DNA of 64,000 nt from Liopterus haemorrhoidalis (lineage: Eukaryota; Arthropoda; Insecta; Coleoptera; Dytiscidae), in assembly GCA_963971575.1 (NCBI GenBank), contig OZ020616.1:6922934-6986933 (forward strand), read 5' to 3'. Position 1 is the first letter of the stretch, and each line of letters opens with the position of its first letter. The position numbers and the translations under genes are program-made. A model generated the notes under the pieces. It was not told the DNA's origin. It was given only the letters and a program-made list of their open reading frames with translations, and made no database searches. Below, one piece after another: positions 22,517-33,572 of the stretch.

Positions 22517-22911
22517 TTTGACCTGTTGGTTGCTTTAGGTGACGACAGAGTACTCATGGACAGGCTGATACTCTTTCTGAGAGAATCGAACTGTTTTATT
22601 TGTGAAGTCTTACACTTTATTTTAATGCGTTTTATTATTAACCTGTGATATTCGATTGTAATTAGCCCTTTACAGCTTCATACCATCACCTTGCGTTTGT
22701 TCATTTTTTCGAATAGACTTTTTATATTATTTACTTGTATTTGTTTGTGCAAGATTTCTTTTATTGAGTATTTTTTAATATTTTTATTTATTTATTGTCT
22801 AATTCATTGTTTTTAATATGTATGTAGTGCAATCATTTAGATGGGCTGCGTTAAGCACAAATAGCCTTCGTTGTTGTGCGCCAAAAATTTTAACTAACTA
22901 ACTTACTAAAG
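22517..22911 (+). mobile_element. 3' end of the I-type LINE
   Basis: The frame continues loosely to about 22640. The untranslated end then closes with a G+C-richer block ('GATGGGCTGCGTTAAGCAC') and a TAACTAACTAACTTAC tail at about 22893-22911, resembling the short-repeat tails of I-type elements. Confidence 0.55.
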
Positions 22912-24301
22912 AAATTTCTTATCTATGCAGTGGCAAATTTTCCAAAATGAGATGCATGCCACAATAAATGCGTGGTCAGAGTATTTCAAGGCCTGTGTTA
23001 AGACAAATCATAATAATCGACTGATACAATCGTGCTGAAAATTGTTAAGAATACTTTTCAACAAAAAAACTATGTAAAGAACTTTTGAGACTACTAGGTA
23101 TATATTATATATTTTTGGTACTTATCTGTATTTTTCTTAAATGAACTGGCGTAAAATTCATGCTTTTAAAGTTAAGATTTAGTCTATAATTCGATCCAAT
23201 TAGTGTTTATGAAAAGTGTTTGTGTGTCTGTTGGCGGTTTGACGGTATCGCGGTTCCCGAAGTGGTTGTCGAGGGTCCTAGACAGCTTTATCTCGTAACG
23301 GAGGGGTACTTGTATTCCTCAGTACCTCTGCGGTTCACAAGTGCAGCTTCACAAGGCAATCATACTCTCGACGCGTTTTGTTTAGAGCTGACATTATTAG
23401 TCCAATATATTTAAGATGAATAATTTTATGTAAACTTTCCTTGGATACTTACGCTTCTTAATTTCTAGTCTTATTTCTGTTTGTTCTTTGAGTTGCTACA
23501 GATTTGACTGCCGGTGTGACCGGCACAGAATCTAGTCGAAAGAGTTTTTTACCAGATATTCAGACCGATTTTAGGTACATTTTGGCCAATATTTTTTTGG
23601 ACAGTAATGACCACATCATACCTGATAACTCAGTTAACTATAATAGATACGGGAAAGTGAACCTCTGGGAACCTCTCTGAATTTTTAGCACAAGAAATTT
23701 TTCTTGGGGAGGGGCTTAGAAGAAATAATTATTTTGTAAGGTTAGGGATCAGGAAATTACTCGGCAATTAGTCAACAAGTGCTGACCAAAATAAATTTAT
23801 TTTTCAAAATACAAGTGTTGACCTAAAAAACACAAAAGGTGTTCGCTTTCAAAATACACTTCAGGACCTAAAAAAAGGTCCCCGCTTTTAAAATACGTGA
23901 TGGCCTCGAAAAAAGGTGTTTATTTATTGAAAATGATGAGCTCTAAAAGTCAAGAACTAAACCACAGTACCAAATATATTTTTTTGGGACATATGTATCA
24001 TTTATTAAGAGACGAAACATGTTTTTTTTTTTTGTTTGATAGGTAAAGGAGCTTCTCAGCTTAAGGTTTGTTCCAACAAAAGTTCAGAACCGTTCAGTAC
24101 TTTACTGAGTTTGCGCAAAACGATTTTAGCATTCTAACAAGTCGATTTAAAAATTTAGAACTTATATTGCAGTGTTCCAAGAACGAGTGAACTGTGTTCC
24201 GAAATGATTCTGAAGCGTTCTTAAAGCTCCAAGATTTTACAATAAAAATTAATTCTGAATCAGTTTAACGTATAATCTAACTTGTGTTCAGGATCAACTT
24301 C
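22912..24301. other. Unassigned, with a diverged minisatellite
   Basis: No gene recognised. At about 23780-23945 four loosely repeated units ('AAAAAAGGTCCCCGCTTTTAAAATAC' type) resemble the ~40-bp minisatellite at 21043-21262. A small G+C-rich hairpin (GCCGGTGTGACCGGC) lies at about 23511-23525. Confidence 0.4.
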
Positions 24302-24631
24302 TTATATTTCTCTGTTATATTGGTAGTCAAGGGTAGCTAGCCAGGTCAGTACTTCATGTGGGATGGTAATGAAATCCTCCTTTTTTCCAGGATAAGCTCT
24401 AAGAGGGCATTCGAATGCATTGTGCTGCACTGTTTGGTTTGGAGCGCCGTAGTCGCAGTTTGGCGGGGAAGTGATGCCCCATTTCGTGAAACTAGCAGCA
24501 CATCTACCGTGATTCGTACGAATGCGGTTAATGGTGGACCAAAGACGTCGTGGTAGGTCAGACCCAGGTGGTTCACATTTAGTAGGCATCAACGCCTGCC
24601 ATTCTAATGGTATATTGCCATCAGACTGCAA
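24302..24631 (-). pseudogene. Jockey-type LINE C-terminus, copy 1
   Basis: The minus frame reads 'CEPPGSDLPRRLWSTINR', 'IRTNHGRCAASFTKWGI', 'CDYGAPNQTVQHNAFECP' (a zinc-knuckle-like C-x-H-x-C end) and 'LRAYPGKKEDF' before a stop. This region lies after the RT thumb in Jockey-superfamily LINEs. It is about 90% identical by eye to pieces of copy 2 at 25441-26730. The 5' part is absent. Confidence 0.72.
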
Positions 24632-25440
24632 GATTCCGAGATGTAACAGATAGGCTTGATATTTCCAAAAGTAGTTTGGAGAGAATAATAGTCCGAATTA
24701 AATATTTCTTAAGCAACAAGTATAACAACATAATAAAATGGCCAAATAACGAGGAAAAGGTCATTATTGAAAGACATTTTCGGCAAAAAGGATTTACAAA
24801 TGTCATCTAATCCTTCCTTTAGTTCCATTTCTTCAGATTAAAAATACAAGACACAATGTTTTTAACAGATGTTGTTTTGATTTCGTGATTATATAGGTTA
24901 GGATAAAAAAATCAAATTCTCAACGGTTCTAACTCGTTCCAACACTAGTTAAGATGATTGTAGAACTATACGTTCGCACATGGATTCTAAGCAGTTCTAA
25001 TTCACGATCTGAACTGCTGTGAATTTTCTGTTGGAACAAACATTTAATGTGGGATGATATAATATAGGTATTTAAGCATTGACACTGCCTGTTTCTTGCA
25101 TTAATCATGGCGGAATTTTGAAACGTTTAGATCCATTGAAAATATCGGTTTTCGGCATAAATTGAAGCTGCCCGGTTACTACATCGAGTCTGTTAATTGT
25201 AACATGATATGACATGAGGAACTTTCTCTTTGTTAAAATTGCACTCGGTGCCTAAAAGTTATGCACCACTGTTCTATGATTTTTTTAAATTTATTTAGCG
25301 TATGGATACATTAGTACAAGTATATAAATACATTAACAAAAATAAATTAAATAAACAGAAATAATAGAAACATATTATAATATTAACAAAAGTACAAAAT
25401 AATAATAAAAAATCTATTGCCCGAAGATTTGTCATATTTG
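24632..25440. other. Unassigned
   Basis: A+T-rich. A 67-codon frame at 24607-24810, seen opposite another open frame, has no supported function. No termini were seen. Confidence 0.3.
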
Positions 25441-26730
25441 GACGTCAAGGGTAGCTAGCCAGGTCAGAACTTCATGTGGGATGGTAATGAAATCCTCCTT
25501 TTTGCCAGGATAAGCTCTAAGCAATTCGAATTAGAGATGGGTCGTTCATGAACGAACCGGCTCACTGAGCCGACTCAGTACACTGACCGAAGTGACACGG
25601 TTCACCAAATTGAAATGAGCCGGCTCACGGCTCACTGTATAGTTTCAAGTTTCAAGGATACGAGTGGTCGGGCGATTGTGAGCAGTGACCGGAGTGATCC
25701 GGATCTGGATCGATGTCATGTTGAACTTCGCGAGAACTCGGCGTGTAATGTATTATCATAAAGTGTATTATTTATTGTCATCAATTTGTAGGGCAGTTTA
25801 TTTGAAACTAATAGGCTTAGTCTGTATTTTCTTACAACCATACTATATAAAAATATTAAAAATATTGACCAAATCCCAGATGTCCGATTTATAAGGGCAA
25901 TAAACATCGCCATAAACTTAACACATCTGGTTTAAAATACAGTAGCTACATAAAGTGAATTGTTTGTTTCAAAAATGTTAGATAAGAACCGGGGCTAAGC
26001 GACGTTCTACCTACGAGCGAACGACCGACAACTGACCGGGTTAAGCGACGTTCTACCTACGAGCGAACGACCGACCTGTGTCTCGAAAACATGTTTACTT
26101 AACCGGATCACTGAGCCGGATCAATGAACCGGCTCAACAAACTGAACGGCCTCCACTGATCCGGTTCCGCAAACTGAGCCGAAATTCCCATCTCTAATTC
26201 GAATGCAGCGTGCTGCCCTGTTTGGTTTGGAGCGCTGCAGTCGCAGTTTGGCGGGGAAGTGATGCCCCATTTCGTGAAACTAGCAGCACGTCTACCGTGA
26301 TACCGTCCCTGATGGATGTCGAGATTTAAGCCTAGGGCAAAATGGCTTGCGATCTGCTTGAATAGGCAGGTTTGTGTCAGTGAAAATTTTCCTGCATTCT
26401 CGAGCACATGCAGCCTGGCGGCGGAATTGAGGAGGGACAATATTGCACAGCGTCGGTAACCAGTAGGTTGGCGTAGATTTTATCATTGCTCAGTATGGCA
26501 TGGGTGCTGTTAAGCCATACTGAGGCGCAATACTCGGCCGTTGAGAAAACTAGAGCAAGAGCAGCTGTGCGCAGTACCGTAGCTGACGCTCCCCAAATAG
26601 ATCCAGCAAGTTTTTGTAGTAGGTTGTTCCGGGTTTTCAATTTGGCTGATATGTTAGACAGGTGTTGACGATAGGTGTGTTCTATGAATAGCAGCAACTT
26701 TTCCAATTTAATTGGAAAAAACATACAAAA
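25441..26730 (-). pseudogene. Jockey-type LINE 3' region, copy 2, split by a hAT
   Basis: From 26724 down, the minus strand reads 'HLSNISAKLKTRNNLLQKL', 'TAALALVFSTAEYCASVW' (RT thumb), 'TYWLPTLCNIVPPQFRRQ' and 'RPRLKSRHP'. It then reads 'RRAASFTKWGITSPPNCD' up to 26205, resuming after the hAT as the 'AYPGKKEDF'-type end at 25523-25441. Compared with copy 1, a segment upstream of 'RRAASF' is deleted near 26305. Several frameshifts are present. Confidence 0.78.
25532..26196 (+). mobile_element. hAT-type element inserted in the Jockey LINE
   Basis: The ends TAGAGATGGG and CCCATCTCTA are inverted repeats bounded by the perfect 8-bp duplication ATTCGAAT (25524-25531 and 26197-26204). Both end regions are packed with GAGCCG/CGGCTC and CCGGATCA motifs, likely sub-terminal binding sites. 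A ~34-bp direct repeat starting TAAGCGACGTTCTACC occurs twice at about 25997-26075. It has no transposase. The inverse, truncated copy at 9675-10110 is the same family. Confidence 0.92.
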
Positions 26731-28109
26731 AAATTTTATTCAACGAAACTAAGATTCAGGCAAATTCTTTTAACGAATATTTGCAAGAATGTTTAAGAAA
26801 ATATATATACATTTGTGCCGGTTTAATATATCTCTCTTTTATCCTGATACATGTCGGAGTGGCTCTATAATATGCTTCAAATTTATTTCCAACTTTTGTG
26901 GCACGTATGGTGATTTGACATGTGAAGACATTCAAAAAAGACTGGAACTCTACAGTTTACGAGGAAGAAGCAAGAGTTATCTGGTTGAATTTATTGAGTT
27001 AGGCTCGTCCTGTTTTATATAATAATATAAAAATCTCTACTACTTTACTAGCTATTCTTTTGAATTCCATGATAACAACATTTTTCGCGATGAATAGCTC
27101 CAAAAAGATTTCCTACAAATCTGTACTAAAATAAACTAAAACACAACCGTGATCTAAACCAACTGAATGTCTAAATTATTTTTATTATATGAAACTTTAT
27201 ATTTGGCTTTGCATATATTGAATCTTTGTTGTTCCTTTTACAAAAATGCAAAACTAAATGGGAAAAGTTGTGCAGTAGGCGTTTCCAATTCCTTTATAAC
27301 GTACACAAAACCTATTCTTAACATTTTTAAAAAGTTTATCTGTTCGTCATTTTAAACTTTTAAAAGAATTTATTCCAAAACTTTAAGTAGAACTTCAATG
27401 AAAAGTTTGCTTTTGTAAGATTTTCTGATTTTTCTAAAGTTTCTAAATATTACTATCCACATATGATTATTCTTTTCTTAGCTAATTATTTTTAGAAAAA
27501 AACAAAAACACCAAAATAAAAACTTTCAACAATTTTTTAACGATTTCATTTCCATGTGATTTTAGAGTAACCATTGCCAACCTGCTGTAGGGTGTTTTAA
27601 ATATTAAACAAATTATATTAGAAAATAAAGGACGCAATTACATGAGTCCATCCCTGGTCATCACATAAACATTTATTACAATACATACATTGTCGCTTAG
27701 GTTAATGATGTCATCAAACTGATACCTGTCGGCGCGTCTGCATGTGTGTGTGTGTATGTGTGTGTGTGTGTGTGTTTACATTGTGTATAGTTGTGTGCGT
27801 GTACGTATTATAATCTTGAAAATTAAATCACATCCATTCTCATCGCTCATTCATTCTAATAAACCTTCCGTCATCAACAATCATTATCCGTAGAATATGA
27901 TAACGATCATATAATCCGCATCCACGCGCGGATCCAACTAGTGGAGCTATTAGCGCAGAGTAGCATCAGAAACATGACCCAACAGTATACATTGCACGAA
28001 CAACCATAGGCATCAGGCACTTTAGAGAGAACATACCTGGAGACCTACTTCTAATGCCACAAGTATAGTTCCGCCAAATTTCGATTCTAGATGGAATTTG
28101 TGCATTTTT
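26731..28109. other. Unassigned, with a (TG)n tract
   Basis: A plus frame at 26789-27022 contains 'CEDIQKRLELYSLRGRSK', faintly like a SAP-type helix-extended-helix motif, but is too short and isolated to call. The rest is featureless A+T-rich DNA apart from the TG microsatellite at 27742-27776. Confidence 0.3.
27742..27776. repeat. (TG)n microsatellite
   Basis: About 17 TG units with a few A substitutions. Confidence 0.85.
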
Positions 28110-28425
28110 AGGGTTTTATAGGTATGACCACAAAAAAACACTTATAACGTCACTCATGTGTCAATCTGTCTGTCTATCTGTACGGTAGAAATTGTAGCCA
28201 AACGGATGAAAATAAAAAGTTGAAAATTGGCATACTTGTACAACTTCTTGACCCACATACTGGAAGAGTTCAAACAAATACAGTGCGGGATAAATATAAA
28301 CAAATATGTATTTAATGGCAAAAAAAATATTTTTTTAAAATTTTGACTGGGGTATCAAATGAATCTTCTTAATTCGTGGATGCACAAATTATTTGTGAAA
28401 AATCTTTTTTTATGGGGTTTTTGTC
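28110..28425 (-). repeat. Fragment of the AGGGTTT repeat family
   Basis: Starts AGGGTTTTATAGGTATGACC, then a short GTCTGTCTATCTGT tract, 'GGTAGAAATTGTAGCCAAAC' and 'GTTGAAAATTGGCATACTTG', the same order as copies C and D (54067 and 43787). It is truncated around 28425. Confidence 0.75.
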
Positions 28426-28929
28426 AATATAATGGGAAAAAAACTTTTGTCCCCCACCCTATCTCCCAGAGGGGTTGACTCAAAATTTAAAAAAAATATT
28501 AAATGGAAGCTCTTTAAGTGCAGATTAATAAACGGTAATTGATTTTTGAAATACATTTCATTTAGACTAAATTTTGCCAAGTATTAAGATTTTCGTTTAA
28601 TACCTTAGCAAAAATTTAAAAAAATTATATTTATATATGTATACGTGTATACATACATGTGTACATATATACATGGATACATTTTGTTATGGGTAGAGAA
28701 GAGGTACGTAAATTTATTTTGCAAATATCGACTAGGAAAATAAATAAATAACTTGCCGGAAGCTGGGATTCCATTTCTAATAGAGAATCTGTTAGTTTTT
28801 CATATTGTCGCAATATAAACAATGTCTCTGTAGGCGTTATGCTCTTGCGTAACGAAAGATCGCCCGCAGTGTTGCCAGGTCTGGATTTGAATGATAATTT
28901 TGCAAATTAAAAAAATAAAAAATGCGTTA
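28426..28929. other. Unassigned
   Basis: A+T-rich, with a TATATGTATACGTGTATACA-type alternating stretch at about 28631-28675. No gene seen. Confidence 0.35.
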
Positions 28930-30655
28930 AAATATATATTACGGTATTATTAGAGATTTTTCCCTAAATCGTTCAAAACGGCCATAGTAAAACCCATACA
29001 TAAAACTTGTTCAGTAAATAAAGTATCTAATTATAGACCCATATCTTTGATAACCAATTTTGCAAAAATATTTGAAAAAATATTAAATAAAAGATTAAGG
29101 ACTTTTTTGAAAAAATCAAATGTTATGAATTGTAATCAATTTGGTTTCACAGAAAATAAAAGTACCGATGATGCAATATGTCAATTCTCAAAATATGTCT
29201 CAAATAATTTGGATAAGTCTTCACCTTGTAGCGCAGTTTTTTTGGATTTGGCAAAGGCATTTGATACTGTCGACCACCAAATTTACTATCTAAAATGGAA
29301 CTCTATGGTATTCGCGGAATACCTTTACTGCTATTTAAAAATTATTTAGAAGGTCGAGAACAGATAGTAAGAGTTGGTGGTGTCGATAGTGAGAGGGAAT
29401 ATTTAAATATTGGCGTACCACAAGGTACAGTAATGGGTCCCACATTATTTCTAGTATATTTAAATGATATACTTAATTTGAAAAACATATCCGGTAAGAT
29501 AATTGCCTTTGCTGATGATATGGTGCTCTTGAATGAGGCACAAACGGTGTTTAATTTAAAGGAATCAATAGAAAAAGATATATCAATAATGAAAAGTTGG
29601 CTGGATGCAAATCTCTTGACGTTAAATTATTCTAAAACTATACATATTATTTTCTTTATATAATAAAAATCAGATTTTATTCGATAAATTAACAATACAT
29701 GAACATTTTTGTGAGATGAATCCATGTCAATGTAAAACTACTATTGAAAGGACAGACAAAACTAAATACCTGGGAATTATTATTGATAAAAATCTTCGAT
29801 GGGCTGACCATTTAAATAAATTAGTAAGTAATTTAAGGAAAACGTTTTACATTTTCAAGAAATTAAGAGATATCATGACGACAAAATTAATTTATAATTT
29901 CTATTACGCACTCGTACAATCTTTGCTATCTTACGGTATAATAGCATGGGGTAGGGCAGCCGATAAATATCTTAACAAAATTAAAACAACACAAAATACA
30001 ATACTAAAAATAATCAGCAAAAAAAATAGCTTATATCCTACGATCAAACTCTATCAAAACTCAAATGTAATGAATCAGCCGCAATTATATATTCTTTCAG
30101 TCTTAAAATTTATAAACAAAAACAAAACTGAAATATCTACGTTGACACACAATTATAACACTCGAAACAAAGATCTAGCTAAAAATATTAAAACAGTAAA
30201 AAAAATTGGACAGAAATGTTTTACATTTGCAGTACCAAAAATATACAATAGTTTTAATAATTTTCTGGAAATAAATTCATTAACAATGCGCAGAATTAAC
30301 CAAACTAATTTTAAAAACTGGGGAAAAAAATACTGTTTCAGTTTGTCTCAGGTAGAAATAAAGGAATTGTTGTAAATTATAATTATACTTGTACATTGTA
30401 AATATTTTCTTCATCCAGCAAAAACATTTAAATGTAATATATATGTAACTTGATACATCTATTTAACTGTATACATTTTTTTTTCGATTAAATAGAACAC
30501 CACGCACAGACTGGTTTTCACAGTCTTTAGTGGTTGTGAATGAATGTTCTTGAAATATTTATTCACACATCCTATTTATTTATTTTATGTATATATATAA
30601 AAAAAATGTCTTGTATAATATTGTACAATTTAAATAAATAAATAATAATAATAAT
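28930..30655 (+). pseudogene. CR1/Jockey-like LINE reverse transcriptase, 5' truncated, two frameshifts
   Basis: The frame opens inside RT ('FKTAIVKPIHK', 'SNYRPISLITNFAKIFEK') and continues through 'NQFGFTENKSTDDA' and 'AVFLDLAKAFDTVDHQ' (catalytic Asp). After a frameshift near 29290 come 'ELYGIRGIPLLLFKNYL', 'IGVPQGTVMGPTLFLVYL' and the active site 'FADDMVLL' near 29508. A second shift near 29650 leads to 'KYLGIIIDKNLRWADHL', 'YALVQSLLSYGIIAWG' and a TAA at 30373-30375. A ~280-bp untranslated end closes in AATAAATAAATAATAATA at about 30632-30654. The endonuclease domain is missing. The element at 49765-51050 is a relative with about half of its residues shared. Confidence 0.85.
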
Positions 30656-30759
30656 ATGACCACCAAATTAGAGTAGTTCTAATGTAATTAATACACGGTA
30701 GAAAAAATCTAACTGCAACCTTCTTGTCGTGTCTATCGATTAAAAGGATTTAAAACCAA

Positions 30760-31560
30760 GCCAGCGGAGTGGCCGAGCGCATTAAATCGTGCAGTTTAAA
30801 AAACAGTTTTTGGTGAAAAACAGTCTGGATTGTGCGGTCGGTAGTTCGATTCTCCGTTAGTGATATTGTCACATAGGTAATCCTAGGTCAGGATTACGAC
30901 ATCTAGACATTCTGATGGTCAGCTGTCTGATTAAAAACTATTCGTCAGCGTCTGACGTATGTGACCTGATTACGAAATTGCAGACATCACAATTTCATAA
31001 TGAGGAAATATTTGTCATGACGAATGAATATTGGAACTAGGTTAACTTTCGGTACTTAATAGATGGATGTCGAGAATATTGAGGTAGTAGAACATAGCCA
31101 ACTCTGCTACATATATTAGTCCAGAAGGTGACGACCACGACACCGACGCCAGATTCTAGTATCGAGAGTGACGCCAAGCAAGTAGTGACCATGTGAGTGG
31201 GAGAAGACTTCTCCAGGCTCCTCGACTCCCGGATGGGTAGCCCCCGCCTCGGAGATAGGTCCAAGCCGATCCTGGCCAACACGGGGTGGACCGAACACTT
31301 CCCCAAATCCATGAACCAATTCAAACATATATATTGTAAATGTAATATACATAATTAATAAATTTGTTATGTTGAATCCAGGAGTTGTGTCTCAATCAAA
31401 CCACCCACGTGACAATATTATTCGGGCGAGAATTATATGTTCACATTACTCTCATTTCACAATCATTCACCCCTCATCCATGTGTAAGAGCTCGCCCCCT
31501 GGCATCGGCGATTAGCCTCGTTGCAGAAATAGGCCGATGTAAAATAAATAAATAAATAAA
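30760..31560 (+). mobile_element. tRNA-derived SINE split by a solo LTR
   Basis: The head 30760-30855 resembles a tRNA with a long variable arm: box A 'GGAGTGGCCGAGCGC' and box B 'GTAGTTCGATTCTCC'. The body and tail lie after the LTR, at 31415-31560, ending 'GGCCGATGTAAAATAAATAA'. The whole is flanked by the perfect 13-bp duplication GATTTAAAACCAA (30747-30759 and 31561-31573). With the LTR removed, the SINE is about 250 bp. Confidence 0.85.
30867..31414 (+). mobile_element. Solo LTR inserted in the SINE
   Basis: A 548-bp block starts TGTCACATAGG and ends CACGTGACA (TG...CA). It is bounded by the 4-bp duplication ATAT (30863-30866 and 31415-31418) and interrupts the SINE exactly there. The CACGTGAC/GTCAC ends are short inverted repeats typical of LTRs. 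There is no coding sequence and no second LTR, so it probably arose by LTR-LTR recombination. Confidence 0.78.
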
Positions 31561-31573
31561 GATTTAAAACCAA

Positions 31574-32101
31574 CACTTGTAATGTAGTGACTGGCATTCA
31601 TCGTGTGGCCTTCTAATAATCATCATTCACTGACTAAATACCTACAAAACCCTGAAATGTGTGAATATTTACATTTCACATACATTTTTTTCTGTCTCCC
31701 TCCGGCGTTGTTGTACGTTGATGGTTAGAGCACACATGCATGCAAGTACATGCATATACACACATTCACACGTGCACAGGGCATGTCACGTACTCCCATA
31801 CGTTCATTAGCCAGCACATTAGCTTCACCTCTGCTCTGCAGTCACCAGCACACCACCCACACCCACATCCCCATTGTTCACCACATACAATTCACCGATA
31901 TATTCTGATAATGCTTCCACCTAATATCTTCCTCCTTATATGTCCCACATTTATACAAATAACATACATCTTTTATAGACTTACAGCATTTTATTAATCA
32001 CAGGCACTTCTTCCTGGATAAAGCATCTTTCTAACATCCCTCTACGATATGCGCAATATATTTTTCTACAGTATTTTCATATGTTTCTTTTTCTACTGGC
32101 T
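31574..32101. other. Unassigned, with a terminal scrap of the AGGGTTT repeat
   Basis: At about 31635-31690 'AAATACCTACAAAACCCTGAA', 'ATGTGTGAATATTTACATTT' and 'CACATACATTTTTT' match in inverse the outer end of copies A-C. The rest, including an open frame at 31740-31997 rich in His and Thr, shows nothing recognisable. Confidence 0.4.
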
Positions 32102-33024
32102 TATTAGTACATGAAGCATTTTGGTTCGCAATTTTTTCGTCCAGCATGGAATTACGTGAAATTTTCACAGAAGGTAGGGAATAGCCCAAGGATCATTTTC
32201 TACATCATGCCGGTGTACGCTAAAACCTTAGGGGGTGGTTGCCACCCCATCTCGAGGTTGGAAATTTTTTACTACATTTTAACTATAGGAATCGATGGGA
32301 AAAATAATTCTAAGAAAAAAATGCTGTTTATGTTTTCTTCGTAAAACTAATATTTTTTGAGTTATTCGCGGTTGAAAGTAACAGTTTTTCGACGAAAAAA
32401 TCGATGTTTATAAAACTTTTTTGCGAATAACTCGAAAAATATGCATTTTATTAAAAAAACTGTAGAAAGCAAAATTGTAGCTTTAAAAAAAAAAAAAGAA
32501 AATCCTTTTTTTATTATTTTTCTACGACTAATACGAACAAAGGTACGGCATGTTAATGGTTAACTTTTTTCGCCAAATGCATAATTTGAAAGATTCAAAG
32601 TCAAATAACAGGAAAAATTTGCATTTTTCGAGGAAATCTCATTGAATCTTTTTTAAAGTATTTGATTAGACCTTTCAAACAAAAAAAAAAGTCTCTAGCA
32701 TAAAAATTAAGCGACTTATGATCAAAATAAGGTCGGTACCTACTTTTCTCTACGAAAAAATCAGTGAAAACAACCCCCTATTTACCCCCCTAATTAAAAT
32801 TGATCCTCACCCTTCTGTGGTTCTCTTTATATATGTATTTTCAGTACACCCAGGAAGTTTGACCAATTTAAAATGCCTAATTTTAGAAAAATTGGAGTTT
32901 AAAGAAAAAACGATTTTTTGCGATTTCGTAATTTTTCACCCTTTTCTTCAAAATATCTCCGAAATTACTGGAGATACGAAAAAAATCATAGAGCACTCAA
33001 TTGTATCTTTTTTAATGACTTAAA
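32102..33024 (+). repeat. Left arm of a large inverted repeat
   Basis: About 920 bp that recurs in inverse orientation at 38255-39188, roughly 95% alike by eye over most of its length. Landmarks include 'TTTTTTCGTCCAGCATGG', 'GGGGTGGTTGCCACCCC' (a short palindrome) and 'AAAATATCTCCGAAATTACT'. It encodes nothing I recognise. Similarity stops abruptly after GACTTAAA at 33024. Confidence 0.9.
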
Positions 33025-33382
33025 TTTGAAAAAAACCATCTCAAACTCTTTTTCAAATTCATACGTGGCTTATTCATATGCTTATCTCTGAGTTCAATAA
33101 CCGGACAATATGATGTGTTCTCTATTAATTTTAAAATTGTTATTTTATATCGCGACTAGTGACTAAGGTAATGTAAATTTAACATGGTTTTTTATTCTTT
33201 ATGTATCTCATATTTGATATGTTTTTATTATTTAATAATTATTTTATGTTATATTTTAAATTCCGACAATTTTGTAATGCTTATTTTAACTACTTGACTT
33301 GTTAAATTTGAACACTATCATAATTTTATACATGTAAACTTACCAATTTAATAATTTTATATATCTATATATCTTTGTAGCT

Positions 33383-33410
33383 CTGATGAAGATTTAAATT
33401 AAATCGAAAC
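33383..33410 (+). ncRNA. Hammerhead-ribozyme-like core, probably inactive
   Basis: CTGATGA (33383-33389) is followed by a hairpin-forming GATTTAAATTAAATC and then GAAAC (33406-33410), the order of hammerhead core, stem II and GAAA. The next bases GTTAGCG would form the very short stem III seen in Penelope-associated hammerheads, but the cleavage-site UH is replaced by CG. Flanking A+T-rich sequence pairs poorly as stem I. Such ribozymes are known from Penelope-like elements, and a Penelope fragment lies at 35870-36335. Confidence 0.4.
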
Positions 33411-33497
33411 GTTAGCGAAGTTAATATATTTGTTTTTATTTTCTGACTGGTCCGAATCCCATTACCTTCAACTATAAATACAACAATCTAAGCCAAT

Positions 33498-33572
33498 AAC
33501 AGGATTCGAACCGAAGCTTCCATTATTAGCAGTCAGACACGCTGAGTACTACACTATCGCAACCGGCCAACA
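33498..33572 (-). other. tRNA-like sequence (SINE head or decayed tRNA)
   Basis: The minus strand shows 'GCGATAGTGTAGTACTCAGC' as a degenerate D-arm/box A and 'GGTTCGAATCC' as a perfect box B, spaced as in a tRNA. Acceptor-stem pairing is not convincing, so it is not called a functional tRNA gene. Confidence 0.45.

Noticed and set aside
30760..30855. Functional tRNA gene with a long variable arm
   Set aside because: It is the head of a complete SINE with 13-bp target duplications, and its stems are imperfect.
31740..31997. 85-codon frame rich in His and Thr
   Set aside because: Composition follows local CA-rich repeats; no motif and no support.
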